From Brachionus manjavacas (taxonomy: Eukaryota; Rotifera; Eurotatoria; Ploima; Brachionidae), in NCBI GenBank assembly GCA_019054805.1, contig JAHQIY010000007.1, positions 1,927,501 to 1,991,500 of the forward strand: 64,000 nucleotides of DNA, read 5' to 3'. Under the pieces are notes generated by a model. That model was not told where the DNA came from. It worked only from the letters and a program-made list of their open reading frames with translations, and did not search any database. This document shows, piece by piece, positions 24,057 through 36,427 of this stretch (position 1 is the stretch's first letter; each line of letters opens with the position of its first letter). Both the position numbers and the translations under genes were made by a program.

Positions 24057-25400
24057 TTACCTGCACAAATTAGCTAAAGCAAAGCCAAACGCTTGCATTG
24101 CACATAATGGAAAAGCAAAATCGCAATGATACACACAATCTTCCACCTTGCCCAATTGAGTTAGAATATCATCAGGAGATGTTTCATCAATTATTTGAAA
24201 ATTGTTCTTTGATGATCGTTTGGCTCTACCATTATAATTGAGTACAAATTGCTTAATGTCCATTTTAAACACTGGCTGCTTATTTTTCAAAAAATATGTC
24301 ACTTTATCATTGTTGGCAATTCGTGCACCTTGACACAACGATGCACTGGCAAGTATTTTTCTAGGATCTCCGGGCTTAGTTTTAAAGGCAGCATTCAAAA
24401 TTTCCGTATTGCTAAATTGCACAAAGTTATTGCTCAGATCTAATTTAAACTTTTTTCTTGACATATTTGAGACAATTTTGGCACAGCTGACCTCAGTGGT
24501 AGAAGCTACACCATACTGGTCGTAATTAATTGTGTCTATAGTGTAATAAATTTTAGCACTGGTCATCTTACGAGTAGCTTTCATTATATATAGATCATAT
24601 TTGTCAATATTTTCCAAATAAAAAAAATACTCATTAAAAATTCCCTTTTTGCAAATTATTTTCCCATGAATTAGCTGTCCTTGAGGTGGCGGACTGAGGG
24701 CAAAATCGAGCGTGTCTCCACCTTTAATCGATTTTAAATATTCTGTATTTAGTAATGTGACATCGTCATTTCTGGCTGAATCTCTAGTCTTGGTCTTATC
24801 TATTTCTATTTTGGCATCTTGTTCACCATCCGAATCCGAATTGTGTTTGCTTTCCTCAAACGCTATTTTTGGATTGGAATTTTGACTCTTTTTCACAGTC
24901 TCAGTTTTTGACAGATGTTCATCTTTTTCTTCTGATCTATTTAGATCAGTCTTTGAATATTTTATTTCCTCAATATGATTTCTTTCGGCTCTCCTCTGCC
25001 GCTTACTAGTCATTCGTCTCACAACTTCCTTGATCTTTTCATCAGGATCTTTTTCATTAGAAGCTGGTTGTTTCAGTTCTTTTTCTCTAGTCTCATTTTG
25101 TCCGGTTTTTTCTTTACTGTGAGACCGGTGTCTCGATTCTCTGGCCTGATCGTTCTCTTTAGAGGATTCTTTTTGTCTTCGGACTTTCTTTTTTTTTTTT
25201 CGCTCTTCCGTTGAAGAAGGGGGCTGTGGAGGCATATCCTTGACTGGTTCTATGTCAAATTTTTGGAAAATGTCTGCATGCTTGCTTGATTGGAAAACAG
25301 GCTCGAATTTATTCAATGATCTAAAGCTTCCGTAAATCTTGTTCTCGGTCTCCAAGTTTCCGGCGTTTCTCACCACAGCTCTGAACGAACTCACAGACAT
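24057..25400 (-). CDS. Tubby-like protein (TUB/TULP family), divergent
   Basis: A single frame encodes 447 residues. Residues 60-210 are charged, Lys/Glu/Ser-rich and probably disordered. Residues about 229-447 match the Tubby C-terminal domain: LDFALSPPPQG at its start, then FVLNYNGRAKRSSKNNFQI, ILTQLGKVED and FAFPLCAMQAFGFALANLC, the conserved closing helix. Tubby domains bind phosphatidylinositol phosphates, and TULP proteins deliver receptors to cilia; both roles here are inferred from the family. The middle of the domain is divergent and shorter than usual. The frame stops right after LANLC, where family members normally continue with about five residues like KLACE. The stop overlaps a good splice donor (AG-GTAAAA, exon end 24061). 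A small last exon at 23934-23961 would fit in phase and add about nine residues after a 99-bp intron. Confidence 0.85.
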   Translation of the reverse strand: MSVSSFRAVVRNAGNLETENKIYGSFRSLNKFEPVFQSSKHADIFQKFDIEPVKDMPPQPPSSTEERKKKKKVRRQKESSKENDQARESRHRSHSKEKTGQNETREKELKQPASNEKDPDEKIKEVVRRMTSKRQRRAERNHIEEIKYSKTDLNRSEEKDEHLSKTETVKKSQNSNPKIAFEESKHNSDSDGEQDAKIEIDKTKTRDSARNDDVTLLNTEYLKSIKGGDTLDFALSPPPQGQLIHGKIICKKGIFNEYFFYLENIDKYDLYIMKATRKMTSAKIYYTIDTINYDQYGVASTTEVSCAKIVSNMSRKKFKLDLSNNFVQFSNTEILNAAFKTKPGDPRKILASASLCQGARIANNDKVTYFLKNKQPVFKMDIKQFVLNYNGRAKRSSKNNFQIIDETSPDDILTQLGKVEDCVYHCDFAFPLCAMQAFGFALANLCR

Positions 25401-25500
25401 TTTTTTAATAAATTTTTTCTTAAATTTTTTTCTTCAAAAGTCTAATATTTATTGTTTTATTATTATGTATGTTATAAGAAAAACAAGGATTTTGAGTTAA

Positions 25501-25514
25501 GTTGCTATGACGAT
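25501..25514. promoter_or_regulatory. X-box-like (RFX) site upstream of the Tubby-like gene
   Basis: GTTGCTATGACGAT fits the RFX X-box consensus RYYNYY-WT-RRNRAC at all but the last position. It lies about 100 bp upstream of the start codon of the minus-strand Tubby-like gene. X-boxes at this distance mark ciliary genes, and TULP proteins are ciliary trafficking factors, so position and gene type agree. A single near match in AT-rich DNA can arise by chance. Confidence 0.35.
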
Positions 25515-28140
25515 TCAACTCATAACTTTAATCGCTTGTTAAGCTGTTAACCAAGCAAAATATACATTTTTGTGAAAGGAATTACTAATAGTTAAAGGTA
25601 AAAACCTACATGGTCTAGTTCGTCGCCGAAAAATAAATAGGCATTGCGTAATATTGGCGCCGATGGAGCTCTCAAGAGTTTTGAAACGCTTTTTAATTAT
25701 TTCAATTAAAGCTAAAGTTGCCGAAAATTATACCTTTCAGCCTTGAGACAAGTGTAAATTTTAAAAATACTTAGATCAATTTTTTTTTCAATGAAAAAAT
25801 ATTTTGTTTTTTTAGAATAATCTGCTGAAAAAAAATGAATGTTTAATAATGAAATATTTAGCTAAAACTACCATTTGATTCTTTGTTTTTAAGAGAAATA
25901 AATATTGATTATTAATACTAAAAAAAAATATCTAATAATCGAGTTTGAATTAAAATATTTCACTTTTTTTCAACTGACTATTTATTGGTGAGTTCGTTTC
26001 TTAAGCTTATCATTTCTATTTTGATTTTCATCACCGTGATACGTTCACCTTTTAATTTCAATCATTCTAAAGCTTTGCAAAAATTAAAATTTAAATGCTG
26101 GAAAGTCATAATTTCGTAAAAAAAACTATCAGAAACAAGATCAACGAGTAAAATATATATAAATTAAGAATTTCCTATAACAATAAATTATAAATTTAAA
26201 TTAAATGATAAGAGCCATCAAATTATAAGACCAGAACACTCTGGGCTCACTTTAAGTCGGCGATAGTTCCAGAGACTGTATTTTTGAAACAATAAAACAT
26301 TTCAAAAATGAGAAAAACTAAAATTTTATTCCAAAAGCCTAAAATTAGTCCTGTAAATTGCATTAGTTTAAAATTGAGCATCTGCAAATCCTAAAGATAA
26401 ACCTACAAAAATATTTTTCGGCTTCTAGAAATTTTTTTGAACTTTTAAATATTTTTTATTACTAAAATTCAAGATGCCATTCCGCAGTTTCAAATTTTTT
26501 GATGTTCAAAAATTTTGATGAGATCAACTAGTCCTTGGTTTCGACCAAGGTCTAGTTGATCTCATCTTGAGGTCTATTCAATCAGATAGCTGTTAAATAA
26601 AGGATGTTTACTAAAATAAATAAAAATAGGAACTTGTAAGAACCTTGAAGACCATAAAGCAAAAAATTTAATATTATGAAAATACTAAATTAGCCCTTTT
26701 TAATTAAAAACTTTAAATTGTTAGTTTTTGATCATTATAAATAAAAATTACGGTTTAACATATTTTAAATATTTTCTAAAAAAAAACTGAATTGATGAAA
26801 TAAATTTGAATGTCCATCTAAAAATGTAAATATTTTAAATTTAGCAATCTTGGTTGTTTGAAATATAAGAATAAAAAACAATTGCTCTAGACAATTGTTC
26901 AAACTGAAATCCTAAAAAAATAATGTTTGCCTATTTATAAATAAACCAAAGCTTTTCAAAAAAAATATAATTACTAAAATTTTAATTGTTAAATTTACTT
27001 AAATTTTTTTTAGTTTCAATCTAAAAGTATCAACAGAGAAGCATGTTAACTGAAGAAAGTAAATTTTTTGACTAATACAATTCAAAAATTGTTCATTGTT
27101 AAAAAGTGAACTTTTATTACGATTACCAAAATAAAATAATCAACGCCCGAGATACCTCTTTTAGTTAGTTAATTTTTTTTCTAAATTCAAAATTTTGGTG
27201 AAAGTATAAATAAAAATGATTATTAAAATTTAAATTTTCGTTTTTTTTAATATTCATTTCCAAACGTGATTTGTTTCTCAGTCATTAACTGTTTATAAAT
27301 TTTTTTGAAAATAAGATTCCCTTTTGGTTAAAATTTATTGTCTGCATATAATTTAAAAATTGAATTAAATTTTCGATAAGCTAGACTCAGCTAATTATTT
27401 AATAAGGAGACTATTTGGATGTCTAATTTTCTGAATGGAATAAGAATTTATTAAACTAAAATAATTGTTTTAGAAATTTTTAGTCTTGAAAAATTTTAAG
27501 AATAAAAACTTAAAACTTAAAAAAAATTACCATCAAATTGAACTTGATTATGGCTTAGAATTAAGCGATTGAATTCTTAACTCGTGATTTATAATCTAAG
27601 CTTTTAAAAATTTTAAAACATCATTAAAATCAAACTTTTTAAACAATATCAATTCTAATTATCTATTGATTTATTTTTAGGAAAAAATTTAAAGTAGCAT
27701 TAAATTATTAAGTTTTATTTGAATTTAGGCGATAAACTAGAAATTTTTTCATAAAAAACTGCAAAACAATTATCTAGAAACAAATTTTTGGATATTTTGT
27801 AATTAAAATTATTCGCCAAAAAAATTTGATTATTGACTTTTATTTCGACACTTGATTTTTTTTTTAATTATTAATCTAAAAATTTAAGTTTGTTTCAGTT
27901 AATTTTATTTTTTAAATTATTGTTTGCTATAAAAATATTATTTTTCTGAACAATTTTAATATAAAAATATAAATCACAATATTCGATCTGTTTAAAATTT
28001 GATAAATTATTTAAAACTTTTTACATTAGAATCATTTTTACTTCATTTTAATTTTTGATTTAAATCCTTAATTATTTTAAAAAACATGTATTTCACCACA
28101 ATTCATTTTAAATCTTTTTCTCCTAATGCTTTTGATTTAT
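25515..28140. other. AT-rich intergenic DNA
   Basis: No coding exon is seen. A GC-richer patch at about 25610-25690 contains ATTGGCGCC (E2F-like) and could belong to the Tubby-like gene's 5' region. A striking hairpin at 26517-26566 is listed separately. Confidence 0.5.
26517..26566. repeat. 50-bp near-perfect hairpin with TTCG loop
   Basis: The outer arms GATGAGATCAACTAG and CTAGTTGATCTCATC are perfect reverse complements of 15 bp. One T-T mismatch follows, then an inner 7-bp stem (CCTTGGT/ACCAAGG) closed by TTCG. The structure is far more GC-balanced than its surroundings. It is too short for a normal pre-miRNA. It may be an element remnant, a structured RNA or an inverted-duplication scar. 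Confidence 0.85.
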
Positions 28141-28144
28141 GAAT

Positions 28145-31100
28145 TTATTCTCTCAGTTCGTAAAATAATATATAAGCATTTGGGCTCTGCAGCGAACTAG
28201 CTTGAATTTCTTTGACACTTGAATTAAAAATTTTAGACTTCAAATTTATTTTCTAAAACAAAATTTTCCACTTACGATTGATCATTAAAATAATACCATT
28301 TTTTGTTGAAAGGATTCTTGCAGTAAGCTACATAATGACCGGATGATTCAGTACCACTATGTAAAGATATCCCATACAAGTCATATATACATTTAGTATT
28401 ATTTTGACTTGTTGCATTATCAATGTTACTGCTTAAATGCTTACTAATATCAAGTCCATCAATAGGATACTCGACTGGTAAGTTAATTTTATTGTTGAAT
28501 CGCGCCTTGAGAAAGCGTTTCAGATGAATGACTAAAATTTTTGGTGGTTTTTCGATTGAATATCTTTTGGCACAGCGTCTCTTCTCTTTACAATTTGAAC
28601 AAACTGGTTTATTTTCTCCATCCAGAATTTCCTCGCTCATAAATAACTTTATACAATCATCTAATTTGATTGAAGGGCTCTTGAATTTTTTTTAGATAAA
28701 AATTACAATTTTTGTTGCTAATTCTTACTCGAGATGGAATAGGAACTGCCAAATCCCAGAATAATTCATACGTAGTTGATTTGAATTCGCATTTTGTGCA
28801 TCTCAAGGTGCTTTTAAGCTGCCCAACAAATAAATCTTAAGAAAGCTGTGGTTAATTCGTTTAATTACCAACAAAAGAGACTTTATTTTACGAAATATTA
28901 TTTTTTTTAAATCAGATCTAGATTTTCTTAATCTCCTTTTTAGGAGACTAATAAGTCAAAATGAATTTATTATAGAATCACGATTTTTTTTTATTTTGAT
29001 TTTTTCATTAAAACTTTGAGTAAAAAATTCTCAAAAAAGAAATGGTTTTATAAAAAAAATTTGTTCGATAATTCTTTTTTAATTTTTTCCCAAAATTTAG
29101 ATAAATTATAAACAAGTGCATTTAAGATATTTCAATTTAAAAAAAATAACCGGAAAAACTATCAAATGATTTAATTTTATAATAAGAAATATTTTGAATT
29201 TTATGATGGAGTTTTTTTTTTATAATTTTTTTTTTTTTACATTTCCTTTTAGGACTTTTTTTACTCTGTTTTATAGAAAAATGTAAAATAGAAAAAAATT
29301 TTGCCAAAAATTTAATTATTCTTCATTTAAATAAAATTTAAAAAAAGACCATAAAGTTTTTTTGTAACTGTTTTTTTTTATCTAAAATGAATTTACAAAA
29401 AACTTTACAAAAATATTACATGCATTTTAAAAAACTTTTGAGATTTAAAAAAAACTCATAAAAAAGCCTTTTTGAGATAAAAATTATTTCACCAAATTTT
29501 AAAATGCTTGATTTGGAAAGATCCGATAATGCTTTTTTTGAAACAATGAACACTCAAGAAACTAGAGAAATTGCTTGATTAAGATAAAGACCAAAAAGAA
29601 AGAATTGGTAATTGTAAGAAATATAACTTTTTTTCGGATTGAAAGTTTTTTTAGGTTCAGTGCGGCGAAAAATTTATTTAATATTTTTGTAGGAGGTTTT
29701 CATTTTTGTCAAAATAATCTTTTAAATTCATTCTTTTTCATAGTTATAAAGTTTTTTTATTTTTGACTAGAAACTTTAACCTAAAAAAATATCGTAAAAT
29801 CGAAATTATTTGAATTTAATTTTTTCATTATCTAAATTAGCCTTGAAAAAGTTTAAAAAGATATGCTAACTTTGATTTTACTTTTATTTCTTGAAAAAAT
29901 ATGATTTTAAGCCTTTAACAGAAAAAGACTATAAATAGAGGTACTAATAAAAGTAAAACGATGTTTTGGAACGCTTTTTTAATAAAAACTCATCTCAATT
30001 AGAAGCGGGTGTAGCCAGTCAGGGCCTGGGACAGAGCCCTTATTTTAGGTATCGCCAACCTCTTTCAGTAAAATAAAACAATAGTCTTGATATTTATATG
30101 TTATGAAATTTATAAAAAGTATGGGTCTATAATAATAATTTCAAGAAATATATTAATAATCGTTCAATTATTTTCAAGGTTAAATTAGATAAAACTATGA
30201 CTTACCACTTATTCTACTTTGTTCGCATCTAAAATTCACTTTCCAATGAGCATCAGATTTTTGTTTGTCACTTAAGAGTGCCAACGTTATAATAAAATTA
30301 ACAAATAAAACACTTACTTCATTTTGTCCCATGTTTTTTCATCTATGGAAAAAGGAGCTGGTTTCACTTTGACCAAATTAACATCTTCGTGCAGTCCTTT
30401 GATCAAATACGTCAAAAATTCTAAAAATCCAAGCAAGAAAAAAATAATTTTAAAATTTTTCAAGTGATCAAATTTTACCCTCGGCGTCTTGTTGCGAATA
30501 GCCGGAAAAATTTGGCGAATATTTAATCAGTTGAAGACGAAATTCTTGCGGATTCACAGCCATGTCGTTTCCTTTCCACATTTTTTTTATCAATTCAGCA
30601 AACGAATTGAATAAAGATCCCTTCATTGTACTCAATGTTTTGTTCAAATCAGGTGCATACGAACTAGTCAAGATATATTCCACAAGAAATTTTGTATTAC
30701 TCAAACATTGTAAAATTGAATTCATAAAACACTTTTTATTTAATAGATGAATTAATTAATTAAAAATAAAAAATTCAAGTTAAAATTTTAATTACAGTAT
30801 TTCCAAGATTGCGTAAACCAACGTTGCCCCGTTGAGCTAACAAGTTGATTTCAGTAATTTTTTCATTTTTGTCAACTCTACCTCCACTACAATTTGAATT
30901 AGTGTTCGATGCTAAAATGGCATCATAATTGTTTTTGATGGACGATGAAGAACATGAAGAAGTTACGGATGCTGTTGAGGTAGATAAGTTAGCATTTTTG
31001 ATTGTAAGATATTGATTATTTGTCCTAATTGGTTTGTTAAATGTCAAAATGTTATTCTCATTTTTGGAACACTCATTTGTTGTGAACTTGATGTCCTCTT

Positions 31101-31452
31101 GGTAAGCCTTCACACAATTTGTATCGGCACTATTTTTGCCGAAATTGAGAGGCCGATTAATCAAATCGGGTGCGATTAATTTCGAACTAGGTGATGAATA
31201 TCGATTAGAGACCGAAGTTGAACGGGATGATGCTAGATTCGCATTTGGTAGCTTATTTTGGTCATAAACACTGATCTTGGCTGTTGCGGTTCCTCTGTGA
31301 TTTGACAATGAAGAATATTTAGAGTGGGCTTGCGAAATAATTTGGTAATTTGGGGAAGGTAAGCTTGATATGTAATTTCGCTGCGGAGCCGGACTTTGGG
31401 TTCGACCGCGACTCACTACACCGGGTCTGTTCAATGTGTAATATGAATTCAT
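28145..31452 (-). CDS. Ubiquitin-specific protease, USP2/USP21-like
   Basis: Seven exons, 31452-30796, 30731-30479, 30420-30318, 30270-30206, 28835-28729, 28679-28276 and 28217-28145, join in phase to give 553 residues plus stop. USPs are cysteine proteases that remove ubiquitin. Residues 1-210 are a Ser/Asn-rich N-terminus. The Cys box [18 protein letters not shown] carries the catalytic Cys220 right after the first splice site. QQDAEEFL follows, then [14 protein letters not shown]. Two CxxC pairs (372/375 and 422/425) form the zinc site typical of USP2, USP8 and USP21. The His box SSGHYVAYC has His510 and is followed by WYYFNDQSV (Asn527/Asp528). The end YILFYELRE is the normal USP finish, so the protease looks complete and active. 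Introns are 47-64 bp except one of 1370 bp. An AATAAA overlaps the stop codon. Confidence 0.95.
28836..30205 (-). other. Long intron 4 of the USP gene (1370 bp)
   Basis: It is flanked by exons whose phases match (phase 1), with donor GTAAGT and an acceptor ending TTAAG. It is over twenty times longer than the gene's other introns. It is almost all A/T runs, except for a GC-rich patch at about 30004-30060 (GCCAGTCAGGGCCTGGG) that looks inserted. I found no open frame or terminal repeats in it. Confidence 0.7.
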
Positions 31453-34400
31453 TCTATGCGATTCTTGGTTTGTTTATTTAGCTTAAATTATATCATTTTA
31501 TAATCTTTTAAAGGTATTTTAACCAAAACATTAATTTGAAAACAAATAAAAATTTTATTTTAATTCTAAAAAAATTAAATTTGGATTTTCATTTTATGTA
31601 TCCATGGTTTTGTTCATTTATTTAAATTCAAAGCTTTAAAACAGCTTTTGAAGGTGGACCCTCTTAAAAAAACTAAAATGGTCATTATGTCTAAAACATT
31701 AACTGGAACTTTTAATATTTTTGGCTTATAATTTATTAGTACTAAAATGAAGACAATTTTCTTAATAGATTGAATTTTTATTGAATTTGACAATCATAGA
31801 GAAAAATATGCAAAATTTGATTTGAATTTTGACATTTCTTCTCTTAAATTTAATGCAAAATGATGCCTAAATTTTGAAATTAAGAACATTTTTTGTTCCG
31901 AAATATTCTTCTTTAAATTTTGTCTCTGTATCATGTAGGCTTATTAATCTCACAGTCAAATAATTTATTCAGCTAAAAAAAATAGTGAAAATTTTAATTT
32001 TCATACGTGATTATGAGGAAATATCTTTTTAAAACAAGATATGATAAAATGCTTGTTTTGAATGGTTTAAATTCTAAATTACTCTTTAAAAATTTACCCT
32101 CTATTCAAAAGCATTAAAAAATTATAAACCTTTTTTAAAATTTTTAATTATTAAATTTCATAACCTTTAGATTAGAATAGTCTTTCTCATTTTTTGCATT
32201 GTTTTTTACTATAAATTGTCGATTAATAGTAAACAAAAAATGTTTGTTCAGAGAAAATTATTTCTTTAGATAGAGAAAGTTTTAAATAATTTTTCCATAA
32301 TAGACATACGTGGGCGTCAAATACGTGGGTTTTATGAAAAACTACTAGATGTCACATTTATTATTACAACATCGCTGGACTAAGCTACCAATAAAACTTT
32401 TTTTTATTGCCACAATTCGAATCAAACTTAAACTTAGACTTAAATCCCTTGATCACTATAGTAATATTTTATGTTGATAAATTTTGGTCATTTGAAAAAA
32501 AAATTTTTGTCATTAACCTAATTTGCAAATCGTCCAATTTATCTTAAAACTATCAGACCTAGTAATACTGACTTGAACTGGGCTATAACGTAAAAAACTA
32601 TTTTTTCTAATTTTGTTTAATTCTAAAAATAATAATTGTCTTTTTGTTGCTAATGAATTATTAATTTGTTAATGTTTATTCATAAAATTTTAATTCTTAA
32701 TTTTTGAAATTTTTAAAATTACTGCGCTACCAACGCCTTAACTGATCGAATTCTTTCCATCCATTCACACAGATAACTAAATAAATAATCTTTTTCTAGA
32801 AATTTGGCTTTTTTTATAACCTGACAAAAAAATTAAAGATTCCTTGAGCTAAAGTTGAAAAAAATTAATTTTTGAAATCAAATTGTGTTAATTTATAAAA
32901 AGCTAATTGTTTTTATCTAAAAGTTAATTTTCACTTAGATTTTTTTGAATCATAATTGAGGCACTATGCTTGAAATTTTAATTTGGAAAAATAATATAAT
33001 AATTTGAATCTACATTGTTTGTAAAAGATAGAGAATATCTTTAATAATTGTTTGAGCTAAATATCGAAACATGTAGCTTTGAAAACAGACGAACATAATT
33101 AATAAGCTTTTTTTATTTAAAAAATTAGCATAAAATTTATTTTTATGTAAGTTGTATTTAGACTTGGTAGTCTGGTAATAAAAAAATTGAATATTTTTCA
33201 AAAATTGAATTTATTATTCATTGATATCAATGCTTGTAAAGAAATGAAATTTTTAATATAATTTCTAGAACTTTTGGTATCTATTTACGTCAATGACTCA
33301 TTTAAAAAAAGATAAGTTTTAGTGAAATTTAAAACCTAAAATTCGAATTTAGTTTTAAGTATCGAATTCAGTTTATTTAAAATTATAATGTTATTAATGC
33401 GGATATTAATTTAACTTTGAGTCTTCAAATTTTGACTGATCAATTTTCCCAAAAATTTTAAGGCGATCTAATACCAATTAAAAAAAAAGTTCAGTTAGTT
33501 ATATAAAAAAAAATTAAATTTCAATTTTCCAAATTGTCTATTATTTTAAATTAAGTTTTTCAAAAATTTTTTCTTTTTTTTAATCAAGATCATCATTGGA
33601 ATCAATCTTTTCAATAAAACATATTTGATACTATATGTACGAAGATTTAATTAGATGAATTAATGTATCGTAAAGAATTTTTTGCGAATATTATGTCTCT
33701 ACCGGTGTCACTTTACTAAAATGATCACTCATCGATTTCTTCTTTAACTGAGAATTTTGCAAGTTTCAAGCAGATTCAAGGTAAATATACAAAATTGTAT
33801 CATGATATTGAGATTGGTTTTTTTTAAGAGTTCCATAGGAAAATGTTTGATAAAAAGTTTTTTATAAAGGTTCTGGTCTTGATGATGAGATTGGTTTAAT
33901 TACAGCGTGGTCATAAGAAAGCTGTCAATTGGCAAAATTGTTAAATTATTCTTCTTGTCTTTTTTGGTTAATCTAGCATATTCTTAAAGTCACATCATGT
34001 GATTAAAAAAAATCTTAGCATAAGAAGAAAAATTAAAACTCAACCTGGAGCTTCTAAGATAGAGATTAAAAAATTTGTAATTAAGGATACCAAACTAAAG
34101 CTAAAGATTTAATAAACTCATTTATTTTTTTACTTTTTAAATGAATTTAAGATATTCTATTAAATAAAAAATAAAATGCATGATACAAACTAATTTATTT
34201 ATTTTAAAATAATTTAGGGGGTGACCCCAGGGCATGTCCGAATGGTGCAAGACCTTCGTTTGAGCCGGCATTAAAAAGAAAAATTGATATAAATTTAGAT
34301 GATAGAATTAATTTGGATAAAAATAAAAACATGAAAAAAGTAATTAATTTAGTTTAAAAGCGAATTCATATTAAAAAGAAAAAAAAAATCGGATAAAAAG

Positions 34401-35155
34401 AGTTTCAATTATGATACAAACTAAAGCTTCGAATGGAGTAATGAGATAAAATAGGTTTTCATTGTCCAAGTTATTTTCATAAATCAAATTATTGTCTTTT
34501 TAAATGAAATCTCTTTTTGTTATTTTATTTTAAAAATATTAGAAAAATTATCTTAACATTTTTAATAAGAAATTTTAAATTTAAAAATACTTAACATTAT
34601 GAAGATTCTAATTTCAATCTTTGAAGCCATCTGAGACTTATTTAGTGTTGAAAATTAAATATTGTATAAAAAATTTAGTATTTTAGTTTTTAATTAAAAT
34701 TTAATAAAATTCGCAAATAAACTTTAATTTTTTGATAATTGAACAAAAATTAATTCTGGATTAAAAAAAAAAAAAAAAAACATTTATTCGATTTCGATAA
34801 AAAAGATTGATTGAAAATTAAAGATTAAGTTAAAATAAATTTTGACATCAAAATCAAAATTGGAAAGTTTTCAATGTCTGTCTTCCAACAATCAAAAGGG
34901 TCTTTTTTTTGGAAGGTTCCAAGTAATATTTGTTTGGTTATTTTACCAAAAAGTTTATGAATACTCTTTTTAATTTATTTCTTTGAAAATATCAACAATC
35001 TGCAGTCTGCTTATTTTTCTCATTATTAAAAGAAGAATAATAATTATTGAAATTAAAATAAAGTAGTAAACATTAACATTTAAAATTAAAATTATCGGAT
35101 GTTTCAATTCTTTTGTCTTACGATTATTAATTTTATTTTTATTTTTAAATTTTTT
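31453..35155. other. AT-rich intergenic DNA
   Basis: No gene is supported. A duplicated ATACGTGGG lies at about 32316-32340, an (A)18 run at 34763-34780, and a GC-rich island at about 34215-34275 (GGGTGACCCC, then GTCCGAATGG, then GTTTGAGCCGG). That island faintly resembles a shortened pol III A/B-box arrangement. Confidence 0.45.
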
Positions 35156-35161
35156 TTTTTA

Positions 35162-35205
35162 CATCGCCTACAAGGCGTTCATTGAATAAATAAATAAATA
35201 AAATA
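35162..35205 (+). mobile_element. 3' tail of a non-LTR retrotransposon
   Basis: The sequence has CGCCT-ACA-AGGCG (5-bp stem) followed by TTCATTGAATAAATAAATAAATA. A short 3' stem-loop followed by a microsatellite-like tail is typical of CR1/L2/jockey-type LINE ends. A second tail with the same layout lies at 56374-56413. It is unrelated in frame to the reverse-transcriptase pseudogene that starts about 120 bp later. Confidence 0.5.
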
Positions 35206-35312
35206 AATATTTGAGAGTTAAGATCTTGATTAAGAGTTTTTTGAACAAATTTAAAAAAAGTGTTATTTTATTTGAATTTCTAAATTTAATTCCCAAATAA
35301 CTGAGGCTGTTA

Positions 35313-36266
35313 AAAATTGAACACACTGACCACCAAAAGCAGTTTGGGTTCAAAAGAAACTCTCCCTGCCAACACGCCACTTGGGTACTAAAACAAGCTG
35401 TAAAAATGTGTCGCAATAGGGGTAAATGAGCGTATGTATGTTCAATAGATGCCAGCAAAGCATTTGATTAAATCAATAGAATGACCCTCTGGAATCAAAT
35501 GATCAAAAAAAACATAAGTACACCTATTATTATCGTTTTTATGAATTATTATAACGACTCTGCTATGCTTGTAAAAAATCAGCAAGAATACTCACTTATT
35601 GTTAAGACAAAAGTTGGGGTACGTCAAGGCGGGGTCGCTTCGCCTAAACTATTTTCATTATACTCTGAAGAGCTACTTGAAATGGTTAGCAAAGAGATCA
35701 TAGGGATAAAGTTGAAATATGTATCAATTGATGTAATCGCATGTTCAGACGATGAATTGATAATTTGTTCAACCAAGAAAGGTCTTCAAAAAGCTTTAAA
35801 TAGTGTGGCTATTTATGGAAAACAATTTGAGATCAAATTCAATCCGTATAAAACCGTGTTTATTATCTAAATTTATTACATGCTCAGTTTAATATTTGCT
35901 GAGTATGAACAGCAATTCATAGTCAGAACAGCAATAGAACGCATTTCCGATAGTTGGCAAGAAAAACTTAAGTTCTCTGATGGCGAGATAAAACAGGTTA
36001 AAAATTTTAAATGCCTAGATGTTGAAATAGATGAAGAGTGTAATGAAGTAAATCAAGTGGAAAAAAGAAAAAAAGCTGTTCAGGTGACATTATCCGTGTT
36101 AAGAAATTCAATAGTACTTGAAGAAAAAATAAACCAATACCTTAAAGGACATATTTACAAAACATTTATTATGCCTGTGTTATTTTATGGCTCAGAACCT
36201 CTCCCAATAAACAGGATCAACATCAATCTCATCGAACGATTTCAAAATAACAAATTTCATATTTAA
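35313..36266 (+). pseudogene. LINE reverse-transcriptase pseudogene
   Basis: One continuous frame with three internal stops (TGA 35427, TAA 35469, TAA 35868) reads through the reverse-transcriptase core. QFGFKRNSPCQHA leads to motif A (SIDASKAFD, catalytic Asp), then motif B (GVRQGGVASPKLFSLY), then motif C (ACSDDELIICST, both Asp kept but the usual YADD changed to CSDD). The thumb region follows (KNFKCLDVEID, VLRNSIVLEEKIN) and then GHIYKTFIMPVLFYGSE, typical of the end of LINE polymerase domains. The frame is kept despite the stops, so the copy is fairly young. The endonuclease and the 5' half are absent. Confidence 0.88.
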
Positions 36267-36427
36267 ATTTGAAATTTAGCAACTTTATAAAATCAATTAA
36301 GAAATTAATTAGTAGTTAAATATTTATTAAATTAAATTTTGGTTTTGTGAAGTTCAATATAAAAGAACAGAACAAAGTGTAAAAAAAATAAATGATTTTT
36401 TTCTAAGAGTTCAAAATTTGTTCGTGA

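Noticed and set aside
34215..34275. GC island with weak A/B-box resemblance
   Set aside because: The boxes are too close and no second copy was seen in the window.
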